A stretch of 64,000 nt of DNA from Symsagittifera roscoffensis. Its lineage: Eukaryota > Xenacoelomorpha > Acoela > Convolutidae. The DNA lies in assembly GCF_963678635.1 (NCBI RefSeq), contig NC_087063.1, positions 39,818,759-39,882,758 on the forward strand, given 5' to 3'. The notes beneath the pieces are model-generated. The model was not told the origin of the DNA. It was given only the letters and a program-made list of their open reading frames with translations, and searched no databases. The position numbers were made by a program, and so were the translations under genes. Below are positions 48,384-60,400 of this stretch, piece after piece (positions within the stretch are counted from its first letter, which is position 1; every line of letters begins with the position of its first letter).

Positions 48384-50516
48384 TGAGTTTAAGTCCGGGG
48401 TGGCTCACTCATAATTTCAGATAAAGTACACCGTCTGTTCGTCACGCTATCTTATTTTCGCCCGCATAGACTCGTGCAAATTCTTAGTCTTATACCGATC
48501 TTATTCGTACTCTTATAGCTCCTAGTCTCAATAAATCTAGTATATACTGGTATTTGCGAGGCTAGATATCAAGAGCTGTTCTGAGGAAACGCAACCGTTT
48601 GCTAAGTTAATATTAATCTGCTCTGGCTGAAACTATAAATAGTTTCAGCCTTAACAACTATTGTAAGTGTTAGTTATGGATCAAGATTGGTTAGTTCTAA
48701 GTATTTTACAGAGATAATCAGAGGTTTATCAAGAATAAAATAGTTGAAATTAATTCTTGTTTACAACTGGTTCCACCCATCCGGGGTTTAGATAGTTCTA
48801 TAATTTTTAAGTTTGTTGTTGTGAAGCATGTTGAGAAGTTTCTTGATTCTTTGGATTAGATTCTTTTGAAGCAGTGGTTGCGTGAAGTAAGAGAAAGAAA
48901 AAGTTGCTCGTGTTGTGGAATAGTTGTCTTCATTGAGAGAGAAGGAGTACAGTTGCTCATATTTCAGAAGTGGGTTTCGTGTATCGTGATTGAGTGGAGG
49001 AATCGTTAAGTAGAGCGAGACTACGTGCATTCTCAGCTATTAATCGTCGAATAGAGAGATAGGGTTTGACTTTTCAGGGTGGAGAGCTAAGTGACTTGGA
49101 TTCGTATTGAATTGAACATCGAGATGGCCATTGTTCTTGTTCAATGGGTACATTTGCTGCGATGTTGGTTCCTTACTTTAAATCCTATGAGGGTTAAGAT
49201 TACGGCATCGAGTTTCATCTATCTTTGCTGCTTTGTTCCTTGTGCTCTAAGAAATCTTTTTAAATCATTTATTTAAATCTGCATTTTGTTAGTGGTATCA
49301 GTTTTAGTTGTGATTGTTGTTAATGGTTTTAGCAAAGGCGTTTTTATTAGTTTCGGTTATTTTAATGAGTCGCTCACCCTGGAACTACTCGCGTCAAAAT
49401 AAGAAGTATGTCGTTAAAGGTAGTGCTTCGACTATTTCTTTGCTAACAAAACTTGATGGGGTTTGTATATTTTGTTGTGCTAGATTTCTGGTTTCATGAA
49501 ACTTTTTTTGTGTTTTTTAATTGTTGAATTTGAACTATAGTTGCGTGTCGTTTCATTTAAAGTTGCGTTATAATTTAAAGGTGTGGTATCAGGTGGTTGT
49601 GAGTGGACTTACTCTTAAGTAGTCTCTGTGTACTGAAATATTTGCAAATGCTGCACTTGAGATATCATTTGTGATGTTAAAAAAACATGAGACCATTCAG
49701 GTTCCCATACATAATCTGTTTCGTCTGCCAATGTTGTTTCGTCGTTTGTTTGTAGTCTAAAATTTTTTCTTGCTTGTGAATTAAGATCTAAATTGTGTTG
49801 AAAATAATCCAAAATGAAGGGTTCTTTGTAGATCAACATTAATTATTTGTGATATTTCACTATCAGTGAGTGTTTAACATATTGAGTCTAAAAATCGTGA
49901 AGAAAGTCTTATTTTGGTCTTACTATAGCGTGTTCAGATGTTTGTGCTGGTGATACATAAAATGTTGAATTTGTTTCTAATATAGAAACATAACTATAAT
50001 TGATGAAGAAAACATCATTTGTGAAGATTGAGTTTGCTCTTTGTGAGTTTTGGTGTTGAAAATTTTTAATTTGTTCTGTAAAATTTTTTGAGAAATCTAA
50101 TTTTATATCATATGTTTGTATTCGGTGTGATGATTGATTTGATGATTAAGGCGGAAAAATTTCAATAGTAAATATGCCATAAAGTGAAGCTATATAACCG
50201 ACGCCTGGTAGGTAGTGATCGATAATTTGTGTTTTTGTTTTTACTTCAGGAAAGTAATGTTTACATGGGCAATTTCCTTTTTGGAACGACTTTACGATTA
50301 AATTATGGCAGTTGTACTTGTCCTCTAGCGGGATCGCCTTGTGGGTTAATTCTAAAGGAGAGGATAGAGTCATGGCCAAAATTTCAAATTTATCGTCGTA
50401 TTGAATCATTTTTTGTGCAAGATTACAAATAATATACTTTTCAATATGCCGTATTGGTTGATTCCAATTAAAGAGTTTTACTGGTTAGCAAATATTTGAA
50501 TTTTCTATTCTGCGTT

Positions 50517-51255
50517 TGCCTCTTAAGGATGATGCAATTGCGGATTCAGATTCTGAATTTTTTTTTGTCTCTTAGTTTATTTTTGTAGAAGGTTTTGAAA
50601 TTCTGGTATTGTGTTATCGAGTCAGATTACGAAACTACGTTTCGTGTTCTGGACAATTTTGAACTAATTATTTGTTTTTGTTTTACGATTATTGCCTCTT
50701 TTTTGTTTTTTTTTAATCTGACATATCCTATCTTTTGTTTAAGCGGTGTAATTACAAGATCGCATCTTTATTCTCTAATTAAATAGTTATGGAATATTAT
50801 TGTTTGTTTGTTTCCTAATTTATCTCTTGACATAAGTGTTAGAAGCATGGCTGCAAATTCTAAGGGTTAGGTTGTTTGTTCCCTATGCCTCTTATGGATG
50901 ATGCAATTGCGGATTCAGATTCTGAAATTTTTTTTTGATTGTCCACTGGTGTTGTTTTTGTTGTGGATTAAACCTCGAAGGTTTGAATTTCTTGTATTTT
51001 TATCGAGTCAGATTTCGAAACTACGTTTCGTGTTCTGAAAAATTTTGACCTAATTATTTGTTTTTGTTTTGCGATTATTGCCTTCTTTTTTTCTAATCTG
51101 ATGTATCCTATCTTTTGTTTAAGCGGTGTAATTACAAGATGCTATCTTTCTTCTCTAATTAAATAGTTATGGATTATTATTGTTAGTTTGTTTCCTAATT
51201 TATCTCTTGACATTTGAAGGATGGGTGCAAACTCTAAGGGTTAGGTTGTTTATTC
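50517..51255. repeat. Tandem 369-bp repeat inside the LTR fossil
   Basis: TGCCTCTTA(A/T)GGATGATGCAATTG starts at 50517 and again at 50886. Both copies continue through ACTACGTTTCGTGTTCTG, TTTAAGCGGTGTAATTACAAG and CTAAGGGTTAGGTTGTTT. Confidence 0.7.
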
Positions 51256-51385
51256 CCTAAACTTTTAGTTCTTACATAATCCTTACATAGATTTGCGTGT
51301 AACGACGGGTTGGAGAGAGATTATGTCAATTCGGTAGCATGATTTTACACTTTCTCGAGTGGTTAAGTTCTATTCAGTGAACGTT

Positions 51386-51421
51386 AATCTTACCTAGCGT
51401 TTCGGTACGCTAGGTAAGATT
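51386..51421. other. Perfect 14-bp stem hairpin
   Basis: AATCTTACCTAGCG and CGCTAGGTAAGATT are separated by eight bases (TTTCGGTA). AAGGTTGAATTTT is repeated just after it. It lies in the interior of the LTR fossil. Confidence 0.7.
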
Positions 51422-52444
51422 TTAAAGTTGAATTTTAAGGTTGAATTTTAAGGTTGAATTGAAACAAGGATAGGCTCTACAAGTTAAAACGAGATTGGTT
51501 TTTTGAGTGATTTTCTGCTATGTTTTAGGCGAAGAAACAAAGAAGCAAAGTTAAAGAAGACATCAATCCTTGAGAAGCAGGGAACTCTTTATGATTTTGA
51601 CAAAAACTAATTTCAAAAAATTTACATAATAGTTTTTTGTATTTTTTATTCAATTAATTTTTAAATTGCGACGTTTTCAAAGTTTCTGCTGATTTGTTAG
51701 AACAAACGACTGGTCTAAATCGGTTTGGGATTAAATTATTACTAAACAACATCATTGAGAGATACACATCTTGGAACAGAATCTTACTGCTTCAAGTATT
51801 TTAACTCAAATTAGTGAATGAAAATGTACTGCCTTGATAATTTTTTAAGAAAATTAATCGTTGCAGTCTGATTTTTCGTTTCACGACCTAGAAACTCGGT
51901 CCATTGTTCGGTTTTTGACCTGGTGTACGCTTGATTACTCGTTTGGCTTTAGTAGACTTATTGAGACGTGGAGATAAGTTTTCAATACTGTTTAATATTT
52001 TGTTATTTATTTTTGATCTTATTTCTATTTTGTATTTACTAAACCTAAATTTGTAGAGGTCTGTTCGAGACTCTTGGTCGCGCCAGATGAGTTTAATTCC
52101 GGGGTGGCTCACTCATAGAGTAATTTCAGATAAAGTACACCGTCTGATCGTCGCGCTATCTTATTTTCGGCCGGTTAGATTCGTGCAATTTCTTTGCGTA
52201 ATACCGAACTTAATCTGACTCTTATATCTCGTAGTCGTAGATATGAAGATTTGTTCTGAGGAAGAGCAACTGTTTGCTAAGTTGAATTTTTTCTGCTCTG
52301 GTCGAAACTATAAATAGTTTCAGCCCTACAAATTTTTGTAAGTGTTAGTTATGGATCATGATAAATTAGTTCTAAGTATTTTACTGAGATGGTTCATCAA
52401 GAATATAAAAGGATAAAATAAATACCTGATTTGAACTGGTTCCA

Positions 52445-52935
52445 TCTTTCTCAAAGGTTTTGCAGATCTTTTTAAACAGCACGAAGAAAATTTCTAGAGC
52501 ACTGTGTATATGAAAAGAGAACAACAAGTTCGCTTCCTTATTCTCCAGACTAAGCGCCTAAACAGTGCTGGGCCAGTGGTTCGCAGACCAACACAAACAA
52601 AACTCCTTTTTGTAGAGAGATCTGGACTTGCGCCTGGAAAGCAAGAACGGCGCCAATACTTGAATCCAGAGCCAAAAGCTTGTCAATGTGTTGAAATAAT
52701 TATTAGCATACTTCTATATCATTGGGCAACAACATTAAATTTTTACCTTAAGGGTGAAAATTCTCGTGAACATAAGTACCTGTTGTATGTTTTGAAAAAC
52801 ATGTGTTGCTGTACATGTGACCTGTGGGTAGTTAAGGTTAAATATATAGGCTAAAAATACATACGACATGAATTCAAGTTTAGCTAGAAAATGTTTTGCT
52901 TTAATTTTATAAGATACTGTAAACTTTACTGTAAA
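52445..52935. other. Gene-free stretch
   Basis: A plus-strand frame of 116 codons (52504-52854) is open but has no recognisable domain. Its base composition does not stand out from the flanks. Nothing else was identified. Confidence 0.3.
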
Positions 52936-53281
52936 CGCGATTTTTTTTGTCAAAATTTTTCAAAAAGTGCCCAAAAACGGCTTTCTGATTGTTTTTTGCA
53001 AAAATTTGCCTACGGCGCAGAAAATTTAACCAAAATAGTGGCAAAACAGTGCTTTTGGAAAGCTCGAAAAATCAATTTGGTCGACCTAAAAAAAAAAGGT
53101 AAAAGGTCGTCAAAATTTTCGAACTTTTTTTGAAAATCCGAAACTCTTGAAAATCCGAAATTTTTGAACTTTTTTTTTGAAACTCAATTTGGAACAATTT
53201 TGTAGTGCGCGATAATGCAACACGCACAAATAAATCATCGAGTTACCAGAGCATAGCCAAATTAATAATTTTCCATTCCCG
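52936..53281. mobile_element. Truncated hAT MITE joined to a MITE A-like fragment
   Basis: 52936-53150 follow the hAT MITE from TTTTGTCAAAATTTTTC through GCGGCGCAG-like and TCGACCTAAAAAAAA to GAAAATCCG, without its terminus. From 53181 to 53281 the sequence is almost identical to 55479-55579 (GCGCGATAATGCAACACGCAC and TCATCGAGTTACCAGAGC). Confidence 0.55.
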
Positions 53282-55318
53282 GAATAAGAAAGCTGAACCT
53301 TCGAAATGAGCAAATCCTACGGGTACTAAGCCGACACAAGTTTGCAGATGGGCGATAGTCCGATAAAGCAGAAAACTTTTTGTTGCAAAGAAAAAAGCGC
53401 ATTGCCGGATTCAAATCACGAGTTTTTACCGTTCCTACAAGGTTTTTTGCATCTACACCAGATGCGTTGAATGGTTGGCTAGATTTTAATTGAGTATAAG
53501 CAAGCTGAAACCATGTAAAACTTTCACTAGCAAAACTTGTAAGCAAGGTTCTTTACAGAAAGAGTTTTGTAACGGGTTTCAACACCCTTGCTAAATATAT
53601 GAAAAATGCATAAGCGGGGAAAAGGGTAGAGCCCAAAAACTTTTATGTTACTTTTAATATCAGCTTATTTTGGCCGAATATACGATCTCACGGTCTCAAT
53701 GCCTCTTAGCATTTCTTTGACCCTCTACAATTCAACAAAATTTAATTACTTTTTGAGTAGAATTAAGCCAATTTGATGTTACCTCATGAACCTTAAAATG
53801 TAAATAGCTGAAATTATCAGTTTCCTTTAACCTTGATTACCGCGAGTTTAAATTTCAGCGATTGAAAGAATCATACGAATTATTGCATCTTCGAACATTT
53901 TGTTTTCGCACTCAGATCTTAGTTTGAGCCCCGCTTCGAAAATTGAATCAGAAATTTCATGAGTTGAAAGAATGATAAAAGTCTGTTAGGAATGCTACAA
54001 CTCAACCCTCTGCTGAGACTACAAGCAGCTCAGTTTTGCCTCAATTTTGAGCTCACCTTGGATATTGATTTAAAAAATCGAGCTTCAATAGAAACTAAAA
54101 ACCTACCTAACAGTTAATTGGGCAAGGGACAATAAAGCAAGTAAAAGACTAGAAAAGTTAGATTTAAGCCGGAAAAAAATTTAAAATTTTGCTGGAAAAA
54201 ACAACAATTCTGTATGAGTCTGAACTACCTTCATCCAATCATGAAGTTTCTACTTATTTTCTTCGAATTGTTCGATAGAAACTTTTCTGCTGATCTTTTT
54301 TGTCAGAATTGGATCGATTTTTTTTGCAATTACGTTCGAAGTTTTATACCTTATCTACGTGGTCGGTCTTGCTTCTCACTGCGAACCAGGCAGTTAATCA
54401 AATATTCTCAAATAATTGAAAATGGGGAGGAACTTTCTATTCGGGTTTTAGTATTTTTTCTTTTTTGTTTTCCACGCAAAATCACCCACCACAAATAATC
54501 ATCGGACAGGGTTGAGTGATATATCATATTAAAGCCCCCCTTTCAGTCGTGATTCGCAATTCGAAAAAAAACGGTTTGAAATTTTTGATTTTTCGTCTAA
54601 TTTCGAGCGAGTGAGCAGGCTTCCATTAGCTTATTTACGCTAAATGAAATTAGTTTTTGAGTTTTTAGCTTCATCCTTTGGTTGAAAATTTGATTTTTTT
54701 TTTCAATTTTTTTTGTTATTTGTTTTAAAAATTGTTTTTTAACTTGCATATTTTACAATGACTGACGAAAATGCCTAAGCTCGATTTTCCGCTCAGGTTC
54801 CTTTATCACACCACACCGAAAAAAAACGACTTATTTGAAAAAAAAATTGTAATTTTTAAGACAGGTCGGAACATTGTGCTACTTGCACAGTAACCGTTTA
54901 TCCTTGTTCTAACATGCAATTGTTCAGCATTCCAGCAAAGCGTCTAGCAATCAGTGAGGTCTCTGGACATCAGGGTTATTCAATCGCAGAATGAAAATTT
55001 CAACTGAGAAAGAAGAACAATACTGGACCCAAAAATTCGAAAATTGTAAGGATAAAATCACACAATTATCTGACATCTTTACTGAGGCAAATATTTGCAA
55101 CTTTGTGAGTAATTGATAGTATAAAAAATTGATAGTGAGTTATTATAACCGCTCATGAAGAAAATGCAAAAAAAACCAAACACATTTCCTAATGCATTTT
55201 CTCTGGATCAGATAATTTAATTAAAAAAATTGATTTCTAATTGGTTGAGCTGTGTATAAAATGGCCGTTACATCCATTGCTTACGATGCAGAAAAGGCTG
55301 TGCCGTTCTGAAATTTTA
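53282..55318. other. Gene-free stretch
   Basis: Frames of up to 94 codons occur on both strands without known domains. A dispersed block at 54815-54935 is shared with 30030-30180. The remainder is AT-rich single-copy sequence as far as can be seen here. Confidence 0.35.
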
Positions 55319-55762
55319 ACACTCCTGCTCTATTTCAGGGCGACACCCTGAATGTTCCGACCTTGATTATCGGATAGTTATTGGTAAAAAAATTATTTGG
55401 GAAATCATACTTTTTGGACATTATTAAACAACCACTGTAAAAATATGAGAAAATTTGAACAACAGATTTGCTTGCCTCAACTCAATTTGGAACAATTTTG
55501 TAGTGCGCGATAATGCAACACGCACAAATAAATCATCGAGTTACCAGAGCATAGCCAAATTAAAAAATTTTCCATTCCCCGGAATTTTACAAAAAAAATT
55601 GAAAACAAAATCTTTGTAAGACGTGAATTGCTATCTTCAATGGGGTATAACTTTTTTTTGATAGAATTTTTTTTATCTCGAGCACAGAAATTTGACTAAA
55701 TAAAAATCACATCAAGCATAAGCTTTCCATTTTTCTTCGAAAACCGGAAAACATTTCTGCAA
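55319..55762 (+). mobile_element. MITE family A variant
   Basis: It starts near TATTTCAGGGCGACACCCTGAATGTTCCGAC (hairpin end) and ends near TTTTCTTCGAAAACCGG. Its middle is the variant ATAATGCAACACGCAC segment also found at 53181-53281. Confidence 0.5.
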
Positions 55763-56129
55763 TTTACTGTTTTACAGCAAAAATTTTTCGAACCTATGTG
55801 AATGAATGCAATTCAGGAAATCAAAAATTTTGCATTTTCATGCACAAATTTGTTTTGCGATGGGACTTGCTTAATTAATGTTCTTTCAAAATAGCTATAT
55901 AAAAATAGCAAACGGAAGCTTGGAGAACATTTAAAAAAAACTGAAAAAAAGGTGTTTGAAGAGATTTTATTTAAATTTCGTAATTCGAAAAAAATATGAG
56001 GTTAAAGCTATTTGAATTTCAAGATTAATTTCTCTTTGATTCAATTTGCAAATTAGGTCAAAATTTAAACTTGGGTCAATCAAGACAAGATTGTCTACAA
56101 CTTCCCTGTCATAAAACCCAGAAAGCATT

Positions 56130-57020
56130 GGAAAAAACAGCAAGTTGGCTAGGCTAGAAAGAAACAAGCTGACCTTAAATGATGATAAAACAAAAACAAT
56201 TATACTATCTAAGAAGAGCGGCGGAAAATCAGATGTAAAAATGAATGTAATAATTATTGAAGAAAAACAATCGTAGAGGTGTTCAAATTGACTCTAAGCT
56301 TTCCTTTGCTGATCATATTAAAAAAATTGAAAATAAATTGTCGAGGTTTTGTGGGATGTATTACAGGCTGAGCAAAGTGTTAGGTAAAGATCAACTAATG
56401 AAAGCATATAACGCTTATGTGAAACCCATTTTACAGAATGGGATTTTGGCTTATCCGTCAACAGACAAAACGAAATTAGAAAAAAATTGAACTTAAAACT
56501 AAACGGCTTATAAAAATTATTTGTTTTAAGAGAAGAAAAGAAAGCACCGAAGAACTGAGACAAAAACGGAAAATATACTTCGTAAAGGAATTACATATCT
56601 ATAAATTATTAAAGTTACTATGTAAGGTTTTGAGAAACGAGTGCATATCGGCCATTGTCCAGGAAGCTGTAACTGAGAAAAATTTGAATACAATTTTGAA
56701 TAAGAGTTTTAGCTAGGCAGATACCTGTGCAATCAAAGGGTAGTAAAAAAAATCGGTTAAAATTTTTCGCTTTAAAATTTTTTTTCTCATTAAATCTTTT
56801 TTTTTGATTTCTTGATTAACTATCGATATTACAAAAAAAAACAGAAATCATAGCAGGATCATAGGCGCCATAAAACGGGCTGCATAGTTCCACGGCGTTC
56901 TCGCAATGAGATTTCGTTTGGTTGTAAATGTAGTAACGGATGTAATGGTTGTAAATGTAGTAACGGTTGTAATGGAATCTAATTTGCAAACAATTTATTA
57001 TTATTATTTATTACTCCGCG
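56130..57020 (+). mobile_element. LINE 3' fragment (reverse-transcriptase end), decayed
   Basis: Three successive frames match the end of the reverse-transcriptase region of non-LTR elements: N-K-L-T-L-N-D-D-K-T-K-T (from about 56162), G-V-Q-I-D-S-K-L-S-F-A-D-H-I...Y-V-K-P-I-L-Q-N-G-I-L-A-Y (56269-56454), then L-K-T-K-R-L-I-K-I-I-C-F and Y-K-L-L-K-L-L. Two frameshifts separate them, and the catalytic core is missing, so this is a 5'-truncated dead copy. TTGTAAATGTAGTAACGG is repeated twice before a TTATTATTATT end (about 56995-57020), as in CR1/Jockey-like elements. The clade is not certain. It sits in tail-to-tail orientation with RUNDC1. Confidence 0.75.
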
Positions 57021-57435
57021 CACTTCGCTTCCACATTCTGCTCATTTGCTTGTTTTTAAGAAAAAAAAAAGTTTCCAAGAACATAATTTAGAGAATGTAG
57101 CGTAACATTAAGTAGATTTAAGCGAATTTACATCAGAAAATGTCCCAGACAAAATACCAAATATACAATTTCTAACTGTATCATAAATTAAAACCCAAAT
57201 ATTCAGAATTCTCTAGACAAAAAATATAAGAATTTCGCATACACTCGGCGACATTTTGAAAAAACCCACAATCAACACAATTGTATATACAAGACAGCTG
57301 ACATTAGAACACCTACACCTTTCATGCGTTTGTACAACAATCAATTTTTAACTACAAAATTAAACTTTGAGCACAAACAAGTAACTAAATAACTCTACTC
57401 TGTAAATTTCATTCAAATATTTGACTTCGATGATT

Positions 57436-60400
57436 TCAAAAAGCATCTTTGATATTGCGAATCGGCTTCACAGCCATATTAACAGGGAGTGTAAAGTTAT
57501 GCTGGCCGAATTTTTCCAACAGTTTAGTGATGTCGTCAAAGTAAGCTTTGCTCATGTATGTCCAGCTAGTGTAGAACTGGTCGACAATTTCCTGCGTTCT
57601 CAACACAAGTCTGAACCAAAGCGCCAGTCGCTTCTCATTCAACCCACGACAGACGAACGCTTTAAACTGGGAGTCGTAGTTTCGTCTCAGTGGTTCGTGA
57701 GTAGACACTATGTCGTGGATGGCGGCCAGAATTGTCTGCTTTGCAGTTACAGCTGGTCTCCCCATATACGATGCCCCACTGCTTGATGACATAGCAGTGG
57801 AACTACTAGCTGCGGGCGAAAACGTATCCAGCCTGAAAGCGTCATTCAGCTTTCTAGCTGGAGTATGGACGTAGTCGTTTCCGTTTTTGATCTCATAGTA
57901 ACTGAGAAACAGTTGCCATATATGTGCAGCTGCCACTGCTGAGCTCGTCTTCCGGAGCCTAGCTGAGCGGCCGCTGAAACAGTTGAAGGGGGACACTGCC
58001 CCCGCTTTTCCCGACAATTCATTGTCGGAGGTAGGAATGCTGGAGAATTGGAGGAGATCCTTGAGGCATATGACTAGGTTTCTCCTCACTGACTTGACCA
58101 ATTCTGCATTTACCAACACAGCAGGCGTGTCTGAGGAGTCGGATAAATAGTCCGTGTCCGCACAGGATCTAGAAAACGTATCATTAATTACTCAAAAATT
58201 GAAACTTAAAAATAGTAAAATTTTATATGTATTTGGGAAGCCAGAAAAATTTACCCAGATAAAAAACGCGATCAATTCGACGATTTTTGACAAATTACCA
58301 AAATGCAGACTCACTCAGTGTTTTTCTCAATGATGAAGTCAACGGTCCTTGCTAGTTTGTTCAGTTTCGTTTTAAACATGTGTTCAAACTCCTCTTTCTC
58401 AGATCTCAACTCTCCGTCTTGCTTCCTGGAAGTTGTTTTGCCACTCTTCAAGTGGTTCCCACCCACACATCCCATATTGGCCAAAAGATACATCTGGATC
58501 AGGTACATTGTTTTCTTGACCGTGTTGTATGTCTCCCTCTTTTGCTCGTTCTGTTCTTCGTTTGACGTACTTGCGTCTTGTTTGTTCTTCGATTCTGAAA
58601 TGAACAGGTAAAACGACTCACTAGTTCTCTAGCTGTTTAGAGGCAGTAATATTGATTTCAAAATACATCTGATGTTGCGAGCGAGGATGTTCGGTACTAA
58701 TATTAAAACATGGAAACAAATTGGGATATTCTTTGAATTACTTCTTATTGAACTACCGCTTGTTTGCTTCAAACAAACACGTAGAAGGCCATAAAAGGCC
58801 CAAAGGAAGAAAGTGAATTGAGCGTTCAATCAATGAAATCAACTAACTGTTGCGAGCAAAAAATTTGGCCTTTGCACTGTTTACAGTCTCGGTGCCACTC
58901 GAGTGGTGTCCCTGACACTGGCTGGAGGAGGAGGCGTCTGCCAGATGGACTGGACACTTCTTGTTGCAGGCACAGAGGGCCTGGTTGCCCACTGGGGCCA
59001 CACTGCCCTCCACCATCAGGAAGTCGATGAACCTCTCCAGGTCGCTGATCTGGGACTGCAGCTGGAACAGAAGATCCTCCTTCGCTTTGGCCGGGTTGAT
59101 AATCCTGAACAGCAAAGATAATTCAAAAAACGGTGCAAATAATAAAAAATACAATGAACAAAATTGATGTGAACGAAAAAAAAGTATCACGTGAATATAA
59201 ATTTGATCAAAAGGACACAAGTGTTGCCACAAATTTGCCGGATTCTATTTAGTTGTAATCTTCAATCGGTGATGTAAGCTTCATGCTATTCAAACTCTTT
59301 TGACAGATTATGTTCATGCTTCTATTTGCATCTAAATCAAACCATTTTTTTCCATTTCGGTCAAAGTTACATACTTTTATTCAAGCTTTCATCCTGTTTG
59401 CAATGTACAACAAGCGCACTCCTCACATTAAAGGCAAGGAAGGAGTACTTATGATAAAATAATGGCACCGTTGAAGAGATGAGTCGACGATTGTCTTGAG
59501 TTGTTCGGTGGTGAGGTTTTCAAAGTCGTCCAAGTTGATGTTGAGTCTGCTCCTCAGCTGGTCTATCATCGCCTTCTGTTTTTCAACCAACACCGACTGT
59601 GGCAGCTCGCCCTGGCCACTTTCATATGCAAAAGTCTCCAGTTCCTGCAGCTGTTCTTTCAACTCTACCAATAATATATTAATTGTTTTCTGGTTTTTCA
59701 AAATATAGACCATTTATTCAGGCGGAATATGAAATCTTAATGAGCTCCCAATTCAGAAACTTATACATAGCCAACAGAAATTTGAAAAAAAATCAATTAA
59801 ATCAAGGAAAACAAATATATTCTTTTTGAATATTTTTCCACTTTCGAATTTCGCAGAAAACAATATAATACGTTTAAGCTCTTTGATCTTCACTAACTTT
59901 TCATAAAATTAAGCCAATGAGACAAAAGTGGGGGAAGAGTTAACTTTTTGGACCATGTGAACAATCCCCCCCCCCATAAATTGATTTAGGGGGGATAACG
60001 TTCACTTGATTTAGTTTTTTAGCAAATTTTCGAGCGATGCGAATTTTCAACCAATCAAAATGCAGTGTTTTTGAGGGAAGAAATAATAAGACGAGTAAAT
60101 ATTTGATCGCTTATACAGTGCTGATTTAATGATTAAAATTATCCGGACAAAACAAACAAAACTTGAATTTTCAAACGCGTTTTTCTCAAATTGGGAAATT
60201 AATATGGTGCAATTTTTTCGCCGAAATTCTCAACCAAAATTTTACCCCAAAAATGGGTCATTTTGCCTTTTTTCAATTAATCAAGAATTACACTGAAATA
60301 ACATTATTAATTGATGAGAAAATTATATCACAAGAAGCCTCCTACATAGCCCAACAAACTTTAAGAAGGGTTAAATCTCCAAAAATTTGCGCAAATTGTT

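Larger units (their letters stand above)
48384..52444 (-). mobile_element. LTR retroelement fossil with paired LTRs and a primer-binding site
   Basis: Direct repeats at 48384-48775 and 52088-52444 read, on the minus strand, from TGGAACCAGTT to TTAAACTCA, giving TG...CA ends. Two bases after the 5' LTR (at 52088 on this strand) lies TGGCGCGACCAAGAGTCT, a good tRNA primer-binding site. Each LTR contains an AACTATAAATAGTTTCAGCC-type hairpin. The 3.3-kb interior has no recognisable gag, protease, reverse transcriptase or integrase. It holds a tandem 369-bp repeat (from 50517 and 50886) and short minus-strand frames at 49615-49839 and 50146-50409 of unknown nature. The LTRs have drifted visibly, so the insertion is old. 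It is broken, or was always non-autonomous. No clear target duplication. Confidence 0.6.

Noticed and set aside
52504-52854. Plus-strand frame of 116 codons
   Set aside because: No domain or compositional support; likely chance.
53340-53430. Possible tRNA or SINE with A-box-like GGGCGATAGTCCG and B-box-like GGATTCAAATC
   Set aside because: Stems do not pair and spacing is poor.
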